64,000 nt of DNA from Pseudonocardia sp. MH-G8 (GTDB lineage Bacteria; Actinomycetota; Actinomycetes; Mycobacteriales; Pseudonocardiaceae): assembly GCF_002262885.1 (NCBI RefSeq), contig NZ_NKYF01000016.1, positions 62,001 through 126,000 of the forward strand, in the 5' to 3' direction. Made by a program: the position numbers and the translations under genes. Numbering within the stretch: position 1 is the first letter of the stretch; every line of letters begins with the position of its first letter. The notes under the pieces are model-generated. The model was not told the origin of the DNA and did no database searches. It saw only the letters and a list, made by a program, of their open reading frames with translations. Shown here piece by piece: positions 16,600 through 24,818 of this stretch.

Positions 16600-17343
16600 A
16601 TGGACCTGCACGGCGCCACCGCCCTCGTCACGGGCGCGAACCGCGGAATCGGCCGTCACTTCGCCGTCGAGCTGCTGCGACGCGGCGCGAAGGTCTACGC
16701 CACCGCCCGCCGTCCCGAGCTCGTCGAGATTCCCGACGCCGAGGTGCTACGCTTGGACATCACCGACCAGGCGTCGGTCGACGCGGCAGCAGCGGTCGCC
16801 ACCGATGTCGACGTTCTGATCAACAACGGCGCGTCCACCGCAGGTGGCAACCTCGTGTCCGGCGAGCTCGACGCGATCCGGCAGGTGATGGACTCCAACT
16901 ACTACGGCACCCTCGCCATGATCCGGGCGTTCGCCCCCGTCCTGGCACGCAACGGCGGCGGCGCCATCCTGAACGTCCTGTCGGGCGTGGCCTGGACCAC
17001 CGTCGACGGCAACACCGCGTACGCCGCCGCCAAGTCCGCGGAGTGGGGCCTGACCAACGGTGTCCGGCTCGAACTGGCCGACCAGGGAACCCTGGTCGCC
17101 GCTCTCGTCCCCGGGCTCGTGGCCACCGAGACGATGAGGGATTTCGCGACGAACGCCGGGATCGCGCTCCCCGACGATGTGATGATCGAACCAGCCGACC
17201 TCGTCCGGCTCGCCCTTGACGGGCTCGAAGCGGGGGAGATCGAGATCCTCGACCGGATCGGCGCCGAGGTGAAGGCGACCCTCAGCGGCCCTCCGCGCGC
17301 CTTCGACCTGGCCGCGGTCGCACGCGCAGCGATGTCGGCATGA
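16600..17343 (+). CDS. SDR-family NAD(P)-dependent oxidoreductase
   Basis: 247 residues. TGANRGIG is the nucleotide loop (with an Arg consistent with NADPH), LINNGAS is the NNxG motif, and the catalytic Ser/Tyr/Lys lie in NVLSGVAW and YAAAK. GGAGG lies 5 bases before ATG 16600. First gene of a TetR-controlled pair, overlapping the next gene by ATGA. TetR-linked SDRs of this type usually act on carbonyl compounds that also serve as inducers; the substrate is unknown. Confidence 0.9.
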   Translation: MDLHGATALVTGANRGIGRHFAVELLRRGAKVYATARRPELVEIPDAEVLRLDITDQASVDAAAAVATDVDVLINNGASTAGGNLVSGELDAIRQVMDSNYYGTLAMIRAFAPVLARNGGGAILNVLSGVAWTTVDGNTAYAAAKSAEWGLTNGVRLELADQGTLVAALVPGLVATETMRDFATNAGIALPDDVMIEPADLVRLALDGLEAGEIEILDRIGAEVKATLSGPPRAFDLAAVARAAMSA

Positions 17344-18281
17344 CCGACATCAACGGAACCGTCGTCGTCCTGGGCGCCACGGGACAGCAGGGAGGGGCGG
17401 TCGCCGCGGCGCTGCGGGCCGACGGCTGGGCGGTGCGCGCGGTCGTGCGCGACCCGTCCGGTCATCGGGCCCGGTCCCTCGCCGCCGACGGCGTCGAGAC
17501 CGTTCGCGGTGATCTCGGCGATCCGGAGTCGCTGCGCGAGGCCTTCTCCGGCGCCCACGGCGTCTTCAGCGTCCAGCCGAACTCGGGCCAGGCCGGTGCC
17601 CGCGTGACCAACGAGGACGAGGTCCGGTTCGGGACGACGGTGGCCGACATCGCCGAGCGCTGCGGCGTCGCCCATCTCGTCTACAGCTCGACGGTCGCTG
17701 CGGGGCCGACACCGACGGGCGTCGCCCACCTCGACACCAAGAGCCGTGTCGAGGCTCGTGTCCGGGAGCTGGGCAACGCCGCCACCATCATCCGGCCGGC
17801 CACGTTCATGGAGCTCCTCGTGACCCCCGAGATGGGCCTCGACAGCGGGCGCCTGACCTTCCTGATGGGCCCCGACCAGGTCCACCAGCTGATCGCTGTG
17901 CGCGACATCGGCCGGGTCGCCGCCGCGGTCTTCGGCGCACCCGATCGGTACGCCGGACGCACCATCGAGATCGCCGGTGACGGTCTCACCGGCACGGCCC
18001 TGGCCGAGCACCTGACCCGGGCCGCCGGGCGCCCGATCAGCTACAGCCGGCTGCCGGCGACGCTGCTGGCGCAGGACGAGGTCCTCGGCAGGTTGGCCGC
18101 GCTCGCCGACGGCGGAAGGCTGGCGGGACACGCGGACCTCGACGCGCTGCGCGCGGACTTCCCCTTCCTGCTGCCCTTCGACCGTTGGCTGGCGGGCCCC
18201 GGTGCGAGCCTCCTCGAGGAGGCGCTGCGTTCCCCGGCCCCGGGCATCGCTGCAGGTGCGCGATCCGGCCCGGAGAGCTAG
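17340..18281 (+). CDS. NmrA-like NAD(P)-binding protein
   Basis: 313 residues with an atypical SDR fold. The Rossmann loop VVVLGATGQQGGAVA, the RDPSGHRAR segment that reads the cofactor phosphate and HLVYSSTVAAG identify the NmrA/HSCARG group. It may be a redox sensor or a quinone/carbonyl reductase. The catalytic Tyr-x-x-x-Lys is not clear. It is coupled to the SDR gene by a 4-base overlap and ends overlapping the convergent ABC gene. Confidence 0.85.
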   Translation: MTDINGTVVVLGATGQQGGAVAAALRADGWAVRAVVRDPSGHRARSLAADGVETVRGDLGDPESLREAFSGAHGVFSVQPNSGQAGARVTNEDEVRFGTTVADIAERCGVAHLVYSSTVAAGPTPTGVAHLDTKSRVEARVRELGNAATIIRPATFMELLVTPEMGLDSGRLTFLMGPDQVHQLIAVRDIGRVAAAVFGAPDRYAGRTIEIAGDGLTGTALAEHLTRAAGRPISYSRLPATLLAQDEVLGRLAALADGGRLAGHADLDALRADFPFLLPFDRWLAGPGASLLEEALRSPAPGIAAGARSGPES

Positions 18282-20068
18282 TGATCGACTCCGGCTGTGG
18301 CGCGCGATCGCCATGCGCCCCACAGCTCGGCGTAGCGGCTGGCGGCCGCGAGGAGGTCGGCATGGCTGCCGGACTCCACGACGTGTCCGTGCTCGAGCAC
18401 GACCACGCGGTCGGCGGACGCGGCCTGGGTGAGCCGGTGCGCCACGATCAAGGTGGTGCGACCGGCCGTGGCGGCGGCCGCCGACTGCTCCAGCCCGCGC
18501 GCGCCGAGACTCCCCGCCTCCGCCGTGGCCTCGTCGAGGATCGCCACCGCCGGATCGCGCAGCACCAGCCGCGCCAGCGCGAGCTGCTGCGCCTGGGCCG
18601 CCGTGAGGTCCCGGCCGCCCTCCCCCACCCGGGTCTCGATGCCCTCCGGCAGCGCGTCGACCCAGCCGAGGGCGTCGACGCACACCAGCGCGGCGCGCAC
18701 CTCCTCGGACGTGGCACCCGGGCGGGCCAGCCGGAGGTCCTCGACCAGCGACCCGGCGAACACGTGCACCTCCTGGCTCACGATCGCCACCTGGCCGCGC
18801 AGCTGTTCCGGGGTGAGCTCGCCCAACCCGATACCGCCCAGGCGCACCGAGCCCCCCGACGGGACGAGCAGCCCGGCGGCGATGGCCGCGAGGGTGGTCT
18901 TCCCCGCGCCGGTGGATCCGACGAGCGCAACGCGCTCCCCCGCCTCGACCCGGAGATCTACGCCGTGGAGCACCGCGACACCGGGCTCGTAGCCGAACAC
19001 GATGCCGGTCAGCTCCAGCGAGGAGTCCGCGGGCAGGCGAGCCGGCCTGAGCCCGGCGGGCGCGTCGCCGGGGATGCGCACCACGCCGACCAGCCGGGCC
19101 AGGCCGGCGCCGGCCGACTGCACCTCGTCGAAGCTGTGCAGCACCGTGCCCACCGGGTCGAAGAGGCGGTGGAACAGCAGCGCGGCCGCCGTGGCCGCGC
19201 CGACGGTGACCGCCCCGTCGCGAACCAGTAGGAAGCCGACGACCAGTACCACCGACAGGCCCACGAACTCGGCCCGGTTGGTGCGCCCCACGAACCGGGT
19301 GAAGAGCGTGACGATCCCGATCGAGAGGTCCCGCGCGCGGACGGCGGCGCCGTCGATCTGCGTGAGGTGCTGTCGTTCCAGGCCGTAGGCGTGCACCGTG
19401 CGCGCCCCGACCATGCTCTCCACCAGCGCTTGTGACCGGGCCGCCACCGCCTTGCGCTGGTCGGCGTACATCGGGGCGGAGCGCGGCAGATACCACCGCA
19501 GGCCGAGGACGTACAGCGGCACCGCGGCCAGACCGGCGAGCCCGAGCCGCCAGTCCAGGCCCGCCATCGCGACGATGCCGAGCACGGCCACCAGCAGCGA
19601 GGAGATGACCTTCGGCAGCACGTCGGTGACCGCGCGGCCGACGGTGTTGACGTCGTCACCGATGCGCGAGAGCAGATCGCCCTTGCCCGCCTTCTCGACC
19701 ACGGCGGTCGGCAACGTGAGGGCACGCTGCACGACCCGCTCCCGCAGCGTGGCGAGGACCGTCTCGCCCAGTCTGCCGGTCAGGTAGGCGGCCGCCCCGG
19801 TGCTGGCCCCGCCGACCACCGCGGCGACGACCAACACCACCGAGATCGTGACGAACGACGCCGACCCGTGACCGCTGACCCGGTCGACCAGCTCGCCGAA
19901 GACGTAGGCCGGCAGCACGGCCGCGGCCGCCGCGACGATCCCGACCAGCAGGGTGGCGGCGGCCGACCCGAGGTGCCCGCGCAGCTCCGTGAACAGCCAC
20001 GACCAGGACTCACGCGGACCGGCGATCGGGAGCAGGTTCTGCCGGCCGCTCATCGGCCCGGGATCCAT
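18278..20068 (-). CDS. ABC exporter-type half-transporter with degenerate signature motif
   Basis: 596 residues: six membrane spans (about 40-320), then an ATPase domain. Walker A GSTGAGKTT and Walker B VAILDEAT are intact, with catalytic Glu, but the signature reads LTAAQAQQLALAR instead of LSGGQ. Paired with the upstream half-transporter, which has the reverse defects, it should form a heterodimer with one working ATP site. Family knowledge: YbtPQ and IrtAB have this architecture yet import ferric siderophores. The iron box and the siderophore-binding lipoprotein next door favour that role here over drug export. Start ATG 20068 overlaps the partner's stop (TGATG). Confidence 0.87.
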   Translation of the reverse strand: MDPGPMSGRQNLLPIAGPRESWSWLFTELRGHLGSAAATLLVGIVAAAAAVLPAYVFGELVDRVSGHGSASFVTISVVLVVAAVVGGASTGAAAYLTGRLGETVLATLRERVVQRALTLPTAVVEKAGKGDLLSRIGDDVNTVGRAVTDVLPKVISSLLVAVLGIVAMAGLDWRLGLAGLAAVPLYVLGLRWYLPRSAPMYADQRKAVAARSQALVESMVGARTVHAYGLERQHLTQIDGAAVRARDLSIGIVTLFTRFVGRTNRAEFVGLSVVLVVGFLLVRDGAVTVGAATAAALLFHRLFDPVGTVLHSFDEVQSAGAGLARLVGVVRIPGDAPAGLRPARLPADSSLELTGIVFGYEPGVAVLHGVDLRVEAGERVALVGSTGAGKTTLAAIAAGLLVPSGGSVRLGGIGLGELTPEQLRGQVAIVSQEVHVFAGSLVEDLRLARPGATSEEVRAALVCVDALGWVDALPEGIETRVGEGGRDLTAAQAQQLALARLVLRDPAVAILDEATAEAGSLGARGLEQSAAAATAGRTTLIVAHRLTQAASADRVVVLEHGHVVESGSHADLLAAASRYAELWGAWRSRATAGVDH

Positions 20069-21783
20069 CAGCGCAGCACCGCCTTCCGGTACTCGCTGTC
20101 GCGGTCGACGAGCTCGTCGTGGGTGCCGGTGGCGCGAACCACGCCGCCCTCGATCACCACGACCCGGTGGGCGGTGGCGAGCAGGATCGGACTGCACGTG
20201 ACCAGCACCGTCGTGAAGGTCTGCCCGGGCCCGTGGCGCAACGACGAGAGGCCGCGGGCGACCGCGTGTTCGGTGACCGGGTCGACGGCGGTGGTGGGGT
20301 CGTGCAGCACCAGCACCGGCGGCCGGGCGAACAGCGCCCTCGCGAGGGCCACCCGCTGCCGCTGGCCGCCGGACAGGCTGGCGCCCCGCTCCGCCACCCG
20401 GGCACGGAGCCCGTCCGCGTGGGTTCCCACCACGTCGTCGGCGGCGGACGCGCGCAGCACGGTGTCGAGGAACGCGTCGTCGCCGGTGGGCTCGCCGCCG
20501 ACGACCTTCGACCCGACGATGTTCGAGCCGACCGTCCCGGTGAAGAGGTCCGTGTGGTGCGGTTCGACCAGCAGCGCCGCCCTCGCCGCCCGGTGCTCGA
20601 CGGTGGCCAGGTCGGCGCCGCCGACCGCGATCGTGCCGCGGTAGTCCTCCGGCGACACCTGCCCCGACAGCACCGCCACCAACGCCTCCGCGTCAGCTGC
20701 CTGCGGTGCGGCCACTCCGACGAGCTCGCCGGGCGGCACCGAGAGGTCGAGGCCGGCGATGCTCCCGTAGCGCAGGTCGGCGATGTCGAGGCCGTACGGC
20801 GGGGCGTCGAGGGTGCGCTGCCCCACCGGGACCGACGGCGGCGCCGACAGCACCAGCGCCACCCGGTTGGCCGATGCCCTGGCCTCGGCGATCCAGCTGG
20901 GCACGACGGTGAGCTGGGCGAGCGGTTCGACGAGGAACTGCGCCAGCCCGATCACCGTGACGAACTGCCCGATGGTGAGCGCACCGTCGAGGGCCAGCCC
21001 GCCCGCGGCGATGGCGATGCCCGCCGCGAGCAGGTTGCCGGCGGTCGCCGAGATCCCCTCGAAACCGCATTGGGTGCGGGCCGCGCGCAGGGTGGCCCGC
21101 AGCGAGCGCCGGCTCACGTCCCGGTACCGCTGCGTGGCGGCGCTCTGCGCCCCGATGCCGCGCAGCGGTCGCAGGCCCGAGACCAGGTCCGTGGCCACCG
21201 AGGCCGCTTCTCCCGCCGTCTCCTGCTGGTGCTGGATCCGGCGCGTGATGAGCGGCGCACCGAAGTGCAGGAGCACCAGCACCAGCGGCGTGCCCAGCAC
21301 CACGGCGAGACCGAGAGGCACGTCGATCAGCAACAGGATGATCGCGCACACCGTCGTGGCCGTCAGCGAGGCGACGACGCGGGGGATGTGGTCCAGGAGG
21401 TAGGAGGTGTTGTCGGCATCGCTGCTCGAGATCGTCAGCAGCTCGCCCGACCGCAGGTCGGTGCGGATGCCGCGCGGTTGCAGGATCGCTCCGGCCACCT
21501 CGACGCGCAGGGTGCAGCCCTCGCCCGCCTCCGCGTGGGTGAGCAGCCGTGCGCCGAACCGCCACATCAGCGACAGCACCACGAACAGGACGGCCAGCAC
21601 CCCGACCCACCGGACCAGCGCGCCGACGTCACCGGTGGCCACGGCCCGGTCGATGACCACTCCGATGACCACGGGCACCAGGGCCTCGCAGATCTGGTGT
21701 CCGCCGTACATCGCCGACCCCGCGGTCAGCCGGCGTCGGTTGCGGACGATCCCGTCGAGCAGAACCCGCGAACCGGCCGACAT
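20068..21783 (-). CDS. ABC exporter-type half-transporter with degenerate Walker motifs
   Basis: 571 residues: six membrane spans, then an ATPase domain. The signature LSGGQRQRVALARAL is intact, but the Walker A loop (VGVAAPQAADAEAL) has lost Gly-Lys-Ser/Thr and the Walker B end reads VLVLHDPTT, so the catalytic Glu is Pro. It should not hydrolyse ATP alone and complements the downstream subunit. ATG 21783 is chosen with AAGG upstream; GTG 21789 is possible. First gene of a two-gene leftward operon behind a shared iron box. Confidence 0.87.
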   Translation of the reverse strand: MSAGSRVLLDGIVRNRRRLTAGSAMYGGHQICEALVPVVIGVVIDRAVATGDVGALVRWVGVLAVLFVVLSLMWRFGARLLTHAEAGEGCTLRVEVAGAILQPRGIRTDLRSGELLTISSSDADNTSYLLDHIPRVVASLTATTVCAIILLLIDVPLGLAVVLGTPLVLVLLHFGAPLITRRIQHQQETAGEAASVATDLVSGLRPLRGIGAQSAATQRYRDVSRRSLRATLRAARTQCGFEGISATAGNLLAAGIAIAAGGLALDGALTIGQFVTVIGLAQFLVEPLAQLTVVPSWIAEARASANRVALVLSAPPSVPVGQRTLDAPPYGLDIADLRYGSIAGLDLSVPPGELVGVAAPQAADAEALVAVLSGQVSPEDYRGTIAVGGADLATVEHRAARAALLVEPHHTDLFTGTVGSNIVGSKVVGGEPTGDDAFLDTVLRASAADDVVGTHADGLRARVAERGASLSGGQRQRVALARALFARPPVLVLHDPTTAVDPVTEHAVARGLSSLRHGPGQTFTTVLVTCSPILLATAHRVVVIEGGVVRATGTHDELVDRDSEYRKAVLR

Positions 21784-21837
21784 GATCACCTTTTTCCACC
21801 CGGGGGCACGGTGATCTGCCTACCTCACCTCGGCAGG

Positions 21838-21856
21838 TAATGCTAGCCTCAGCTAA
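21838..21856. promoter_or_regulatory. Iron box shared by the ABC genes and the binding-protein gene
   Basis: On the minus strand the 19-mer reads TTAGCTGAGGCTAGCATTA, matching about 14 of 19 positions of TTAGGTTAGGCTAACCTAA. It sits 17 bases before the lipoprotein gene and 55 bases before the ABC operon. A weaker repeat-like site (TACCT...AGGTA, 21821-21839) adjoins it. This is the pattern expected for IdeR/DmdR repression under iron sufficiency. Confidence 0.75.
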
Positions 21857-21872
21857 CTTCAAGGGGGCGTTG

Positions 21873-22886
21873 ATGCAACCGAGCCACAGGGGTCCCTCCG
21901 GCGGGGATCGCAGGCGGTTCCGAGGAACCGCTGTCCGGCTGGGTACCACGTTCGTCGCGCTGCTCGTCGCCATCGGCATGACGGGTTGCGCAACGTCCAC
22001 GGAGGTCGGCAATTCGGGCGAGACGGTCGCCGTCTCGCACAAGTTCGGCGAGACCGAGGTGCCGAAGAATCCCACCCGGGTGGTCACCGTCGGCTGGAAC
22101 GACCAGGACTTCGTGCTCGCACTGGGCGTTGTCCCGATCGTGACGCGAGCCTGGTTCGACAGCTACAACGACTACCCCTGGGTCCAGGAGGCGACCGGCG
22201 GAAAGGGCGTCGAGACGCTGAGCGGCGAAGGCATCCAGTACGAGGACATCGCGGCGGCGGAACCGGACGTGATCTTCGCCATCTACGAGACGATCGACCG
22301 GGCGACCTACGACCGGCTCTCCCAGATCGCGCCCACGGTGATCCAGTCCGGCGAGTACGCGGACGAGGAGACCCCGTGGCACGAGCAGCTCCTGCGCACC
22401 GCCAAGGCATTGGGCAAGGACGCCGAGGCGCAGGCGCTCGCCGACCAGGTCAACGCGAAGATCGATGAGGCGAAGGCCGCGAACCCGGCCTTCGCCTCCA
22501 CCGTCCTCGTCGAGGACTTCGGGCCGGAGAACGGCGGTCATTACCTCATCGGCAAGGGCGACCCGCGCCGCACGTTGTTCGACGCCCTCGGCTTCGGGGC
22601 CCAGGACCACGTGGGAGACGTCAGCGAGGAGAACGTGTCGCTGCTGGATCGCGACGTGCTGTTCGTCAACGGCGCCACCAAGGAACAGATGATGACCTCC
22701 CCGGTGTTCACCCGGCTGGATGTGGTGCAGAGCGACCGCACCCTCTACACCACGTTCGATTCCAACCTGAGCGGGGCGTTGTCCTACAGCGGCCCGAAGG
22801 CGCTGCTCTACGCACTGGATCAGTTGGTCCCGCAATTGTCGAACGCCGTCAACGGAAGGCCGATCGCCGACCTGTCCAACGCGTGA
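21873..22886 (+). CDS. Ferric siderophore-binding lipoprotein
   Basis: 337 residues. A hydrophobic signal ends in a lipobox (GMTGC, Cys39). The mature part is a FecB/FhuD-type binding fold: VPKNPTRVVTVGWNDQDFVLALG, EDIAAAEPDVIFAIYE and DRLSQIAPTV are typical. ATG 21873 is chosen because AAGGGGG lies about 6 bases upstream; the frame opens earlier, across the iron box. No FecCD-type permease follows, so it probably delivers siderophore to the divergent heterodimeric ABC transporter. Confidence 0.9.
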   Translation: MQPSHRGPSGGDRRRFRGTAVRLGTTFVALLVAIGMTGCATSTEVGNSGETVAVSHKFGETEVPKNPTRVVTVGWNDQDFVLALGVVPIVTRAWFDSYNDYPWVQEATGGKGVETLSGEGIQYEDIAAAEPDVIFAIYETIDRATYDRLSQIAPTVIQSGEYADEETPWHEQLLRTAKALGKDAEAQALADQVNAKIDEAKAANPAFASTVLVEDFGPENGGHYLIGKGDPRRTLFDALGFGAQDHVGDVSEENVSLLDRDVLFVNGATKEQMMTSPVFTRLDVVQSDRTLYTTFDSNLSGALSYSGPKALLYALDQLVPQLSNAVNGRPIADLSNA

Positions 22887-22919
22887 GCGACACGCGGTAG
22901 CCGAGAACGGCGGCGGCGG

Positions 22920-23056
22920 GTCAGGCTCGCGGTCGGCGGCGGGTCGCGAAGCCGTCGAGCATGATCTCGGTCTTGTGGTCGAACCAGCCGCGGTCGCGCC
23001 ACGTGGCGTCCTCGTCGATCTCCGGGCTCAGGGCGGCGAGGCCGCTCAGCAGTTCA
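22920..23056 (-). pseudogene. Possible C-terminal gene remnant
   Basis: After the XRE gene, a minus-strand frame reads ...SELLSGLAALSPEIDEDATW, continuing through RDRGWFDHKTEIMLDGFATR to a stop at 22920. It has protein-like composition but no ATG, GTG or TTG between the preceding in-frame stop and this segment. It could be the tail of a lost gene, possibly of TetR type, or chance. Otherwise the 167-bp gap to the lipoprotein gene is empty. Confidence 0.2.
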
Positions 23057-24259
23057 GACGCCGGCGAGACCTACCCAGCGTGCGAAGCCGGAGAGGGTGT
23101 CCGTGCGCCGGCGGTCAGACTCGGCGAGCGTCGCGACGGTCTCGCGCACCTGCGGGTGGTAGCGCGTCTGCAGCGGAGCAATCTGCCGCGCCCGGAACAG
23201 AGCCTCCAGAGCGCCGGAGCGATCGCCGTGCAACTGCAGACCACGAGCGAGGTCGATCCAGTGGTGCCCGACTCGCTCTCGCGGCGCGGTCGGACCGAAC
23301 GGCTCGATCGCTGCCGCTCGCTTCACCGCCTCGGTGCCGTCCCGGCGCTCGACGGCCAGGCCGACGGCCCAGATGTTCGCCGAGTCGGTGTCGAACGCCA
23401 GCCGGTAGTAGTCACTGCCGCGCGTGACATGACGAGCGGCATGTTGCGCCTCGGCGAGGTGTGCATCCGAAAGATCGGCATCACCAGCGCGGGCTGCGGC
23501 GAGCCCGGACTTCACGTGCAGCACCCCGTGCATCGCCAGGGCGGCCTCGTCGTCGGTGCGCAGCCGATCGGCAATGGCGTCCCGAGCGGTGTCGAGATAG
23601 TCCAGAGCACCGCGCCACTCGGCCGTCGCGATCAGCTCTCCCGCCCGGTAGAAGTCAGCAGCCGCCATCGCCAGCGGATCCCCCGAGCGCGCCGCCGCCC
23701 ACTCGACTCGCTCGGTCGTGAGCGACGAGAGGTCCGCATAGCCGAGCTTGTAGGCGATTTGCCCGGCAGCGGCATACGCCTCGGCGAGCAGTCCATAGAC
23801 GCGCTCGCGCTCGACGCCCTCGTAGTGGTGCACCGCAGCGCGCAGCTCCGCCAGCAGCGGCGGCAGCTCAACACCGAGCTGATCCAGGCTGGCCGACTGA
23901 CGCAGGGTCGAGGCGTGCTTCACGGCCTCGGCAAGATCCCGGATGGAGCGGGGAGCGACCTCGGACGTGGGCGGCAGCAGATACGCGGCGATCTCGCGGC
24001 GGAGCGCCGGGATGACCGAGTGGACCTTGTGCTCGTCGCGGCTCTGCACCGGGTAGGGCTGGCTGGTCAGGTACGCGACCCCGAGACCGAGAACGCGAGC
24101 GCATGCGGCGATGAACGCCGGGCTGGCGGGCGTGGTTCCCTGCTCCACCTTCTTGACCAGCGAGAGTGACATGTGCGCCCGGTTGGCCAGCTGGAGCTGC
24201 GTGAGCCCGGCGATCTTGCGGGCGGCGCGCACCCGCTCACCAACGGTCTGCGTGGTCAC
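23054..24259 (-). CDS. XRE-family regulator with long helical (TPR-like) C-terminus
   Basis: 401 residues. The N-terminal helix-turn-helix (GERVRAARKIAGLTQLQLAN, then MSLSLVKKVEQGTTPAS) is followed by about 330 residues of Ala/Leu-rich helical repeats resembling the TPR-type sensor domains common in Streptomyces and relatives. GTG 24259 has GGAG very close upstream. It is divergent from two tiny genes across three tandem TTGGCCCTT repeats, an arrangement seen in many actinobacterial XRE/small-protein modules. Target and signal unknown. Confidence 0.87.
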   Translation of the reverse strand: MTTQTVGERVRAARKIAGLTQLQLANRAHMSLSLVKKVEQGTTPASPAFIAACARVLGLGVAYLTSQPYPVQSRDEHKVHSVIPALRREIAAYLLPPTSEVAPRSIRDLAEAVKHASTLRQSASLDQLGVELPPLLAELRAAVHHYEGVERERVYGLLAEAYAAAGQIAYKLGYADLSSLTTERVEWAAARSGDPLAMAAADFYRAGELIATAEWRGALDYLDTARDAIADRLRTDDEAALAMHGVLHVKSGLAAARAGDADLSDAHLAEAQHAARHVTRGSDYYRLAFDTDSANIWAVGLAVERRDGTEAVKRAAAIEPFGPTAPRERVGHHWIDLARGLQLHGDRSGALEALFRARQIAPLQTRYHPQVRETVATLAESDRRRTDTLSGFARWVGLAGV

Positions 24260-24287
24260 CTCTCCAGGGTACGGCCCTGGATCGGGG

Positions 24288-24319
24288 TTGGCCCTTTGTT
24301 GGCCCTTCCGTTGTCCCTG
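24288..24319 (+). promoter_or_regulatory. Three tandem 9-bp repeats, probable XRE operator
   Basis: TTGGCCCTT at 24288-24296 and 24299-24307, then TTGTCCCTG at 24311-24319, at 11- and 12-bp steps (one helical turn). The last repeat overlaps a plausible -35, and TAGCTT at 24328-24333 is a -10 just before GTG 24338, so the first small gene would be leaderless and under direct control of the regulator. Confidence 0.55.
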
Positions 24320-24337
24320 CCGCCATAGCTTCGCTGC

Positions 24338-24463
24338 GTGCCCTCTCCGCAACGCAGCGTGTCCGAGCGCATCGCCTCATGCGTGGTCTGGGGGTTCCTC
24401 GTCGGCGCAGCGGCGTACGGGTTGCTCCTGCTGGTCGAGGGCCTCATCGGGGCCATCCGGTGA
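24338..24463 (+). CDS. 41-residue membrane microprotein
   Basis: GTG 24338 to TGA 24463. A short charged start (PSPQRSVSERIASCVV) is followed by one hydrophobic helix (WGFLVGAAAYGLLLLVEGL) and ends GAIR. It has no ribosome site and is likely leaderless. The stop overlaps the next gene's GTG (GTGA), supporting real translation of both. Function unknown. Confidence 0.6.
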   Translation: MPSPQRSVSERIASCVVWGFLVGAAAYGLLLLVEGLIGAIR

Positions 24464-24690
24464 ACGACCTCGCCGAGATCATCGCCTTCTACCTCGCCAA
24501 CGGCCTGACCGGGCGGATCCTCGCCGCCCACGTCGACGACGGCACCGGCCACTGCGCGGGCTGCGCCTGGCAGCAAGCCGCCCAGCCGATCTACCCGTGC
24601 GCGCTGCGCTACAGCGCCGAGGTCGCCGCCGCACAGGAGAAGCAGCAGTCCGCTCGGGTCGAATTATCTCCTCGCGCAGAATCCAGCTGA
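24460..24690 (+). CDS. Small cysteine-containing hypothetical protein
   Basis: 76 residues, starting NDLAEIIAFYLANGLTGRIL. A cluster GHCAGCAW followed by IYPCALRY gives three cysteines and a histidine that could bind zinc, similar in layout to small actinobacterial proteins found beside XRE regulators. Translationally coupled to the membrane microprotein. Function unknown. Confidence 0.65.
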   Translation: MNDLAEIIAFYLANGLTGRILAAHVDDGTGHCAGCAWQQAAQPIYPCALRYSAEVAAAQEKQQSARVELSPRAESS

Positions 24691-24767
24691 TCGCGAACGG
24701 GGAGAACGCCCCCGCCACGGTGCCGATCGGGAGAACCGCGGCCTTGCCATCGGCTCCAGCCGTATGT

Positions 24768-24793
24768 CAACGTTAACTTGTGGCAACGTTAAC
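24768..24793 (+). promoter_or_regulatory. Repeated CAACGTTAAC operator for the second LacI regulator
   Basis: CAACGTTAAC is present at 24768-24777 and 24784-24793. Each copy contains the palindromes AACGTT and GTTAAC. It lies immediately before, and partly inside, the longest reading frame of the LacI gene, which suggests autoregulation and a downstream true start. Confidence 0.6.
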
Positions 24794-24818
24794 CGGTGGC
24801 GGAGAACGCAGCGTCACC

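Noticed and set aside
18185..21840. Long + strand frames opposite the two ABC transporter genes
   Set aside because: Antisense shadows; the minus strand carries ABC motifs, membrane spans and a TGATG junction.
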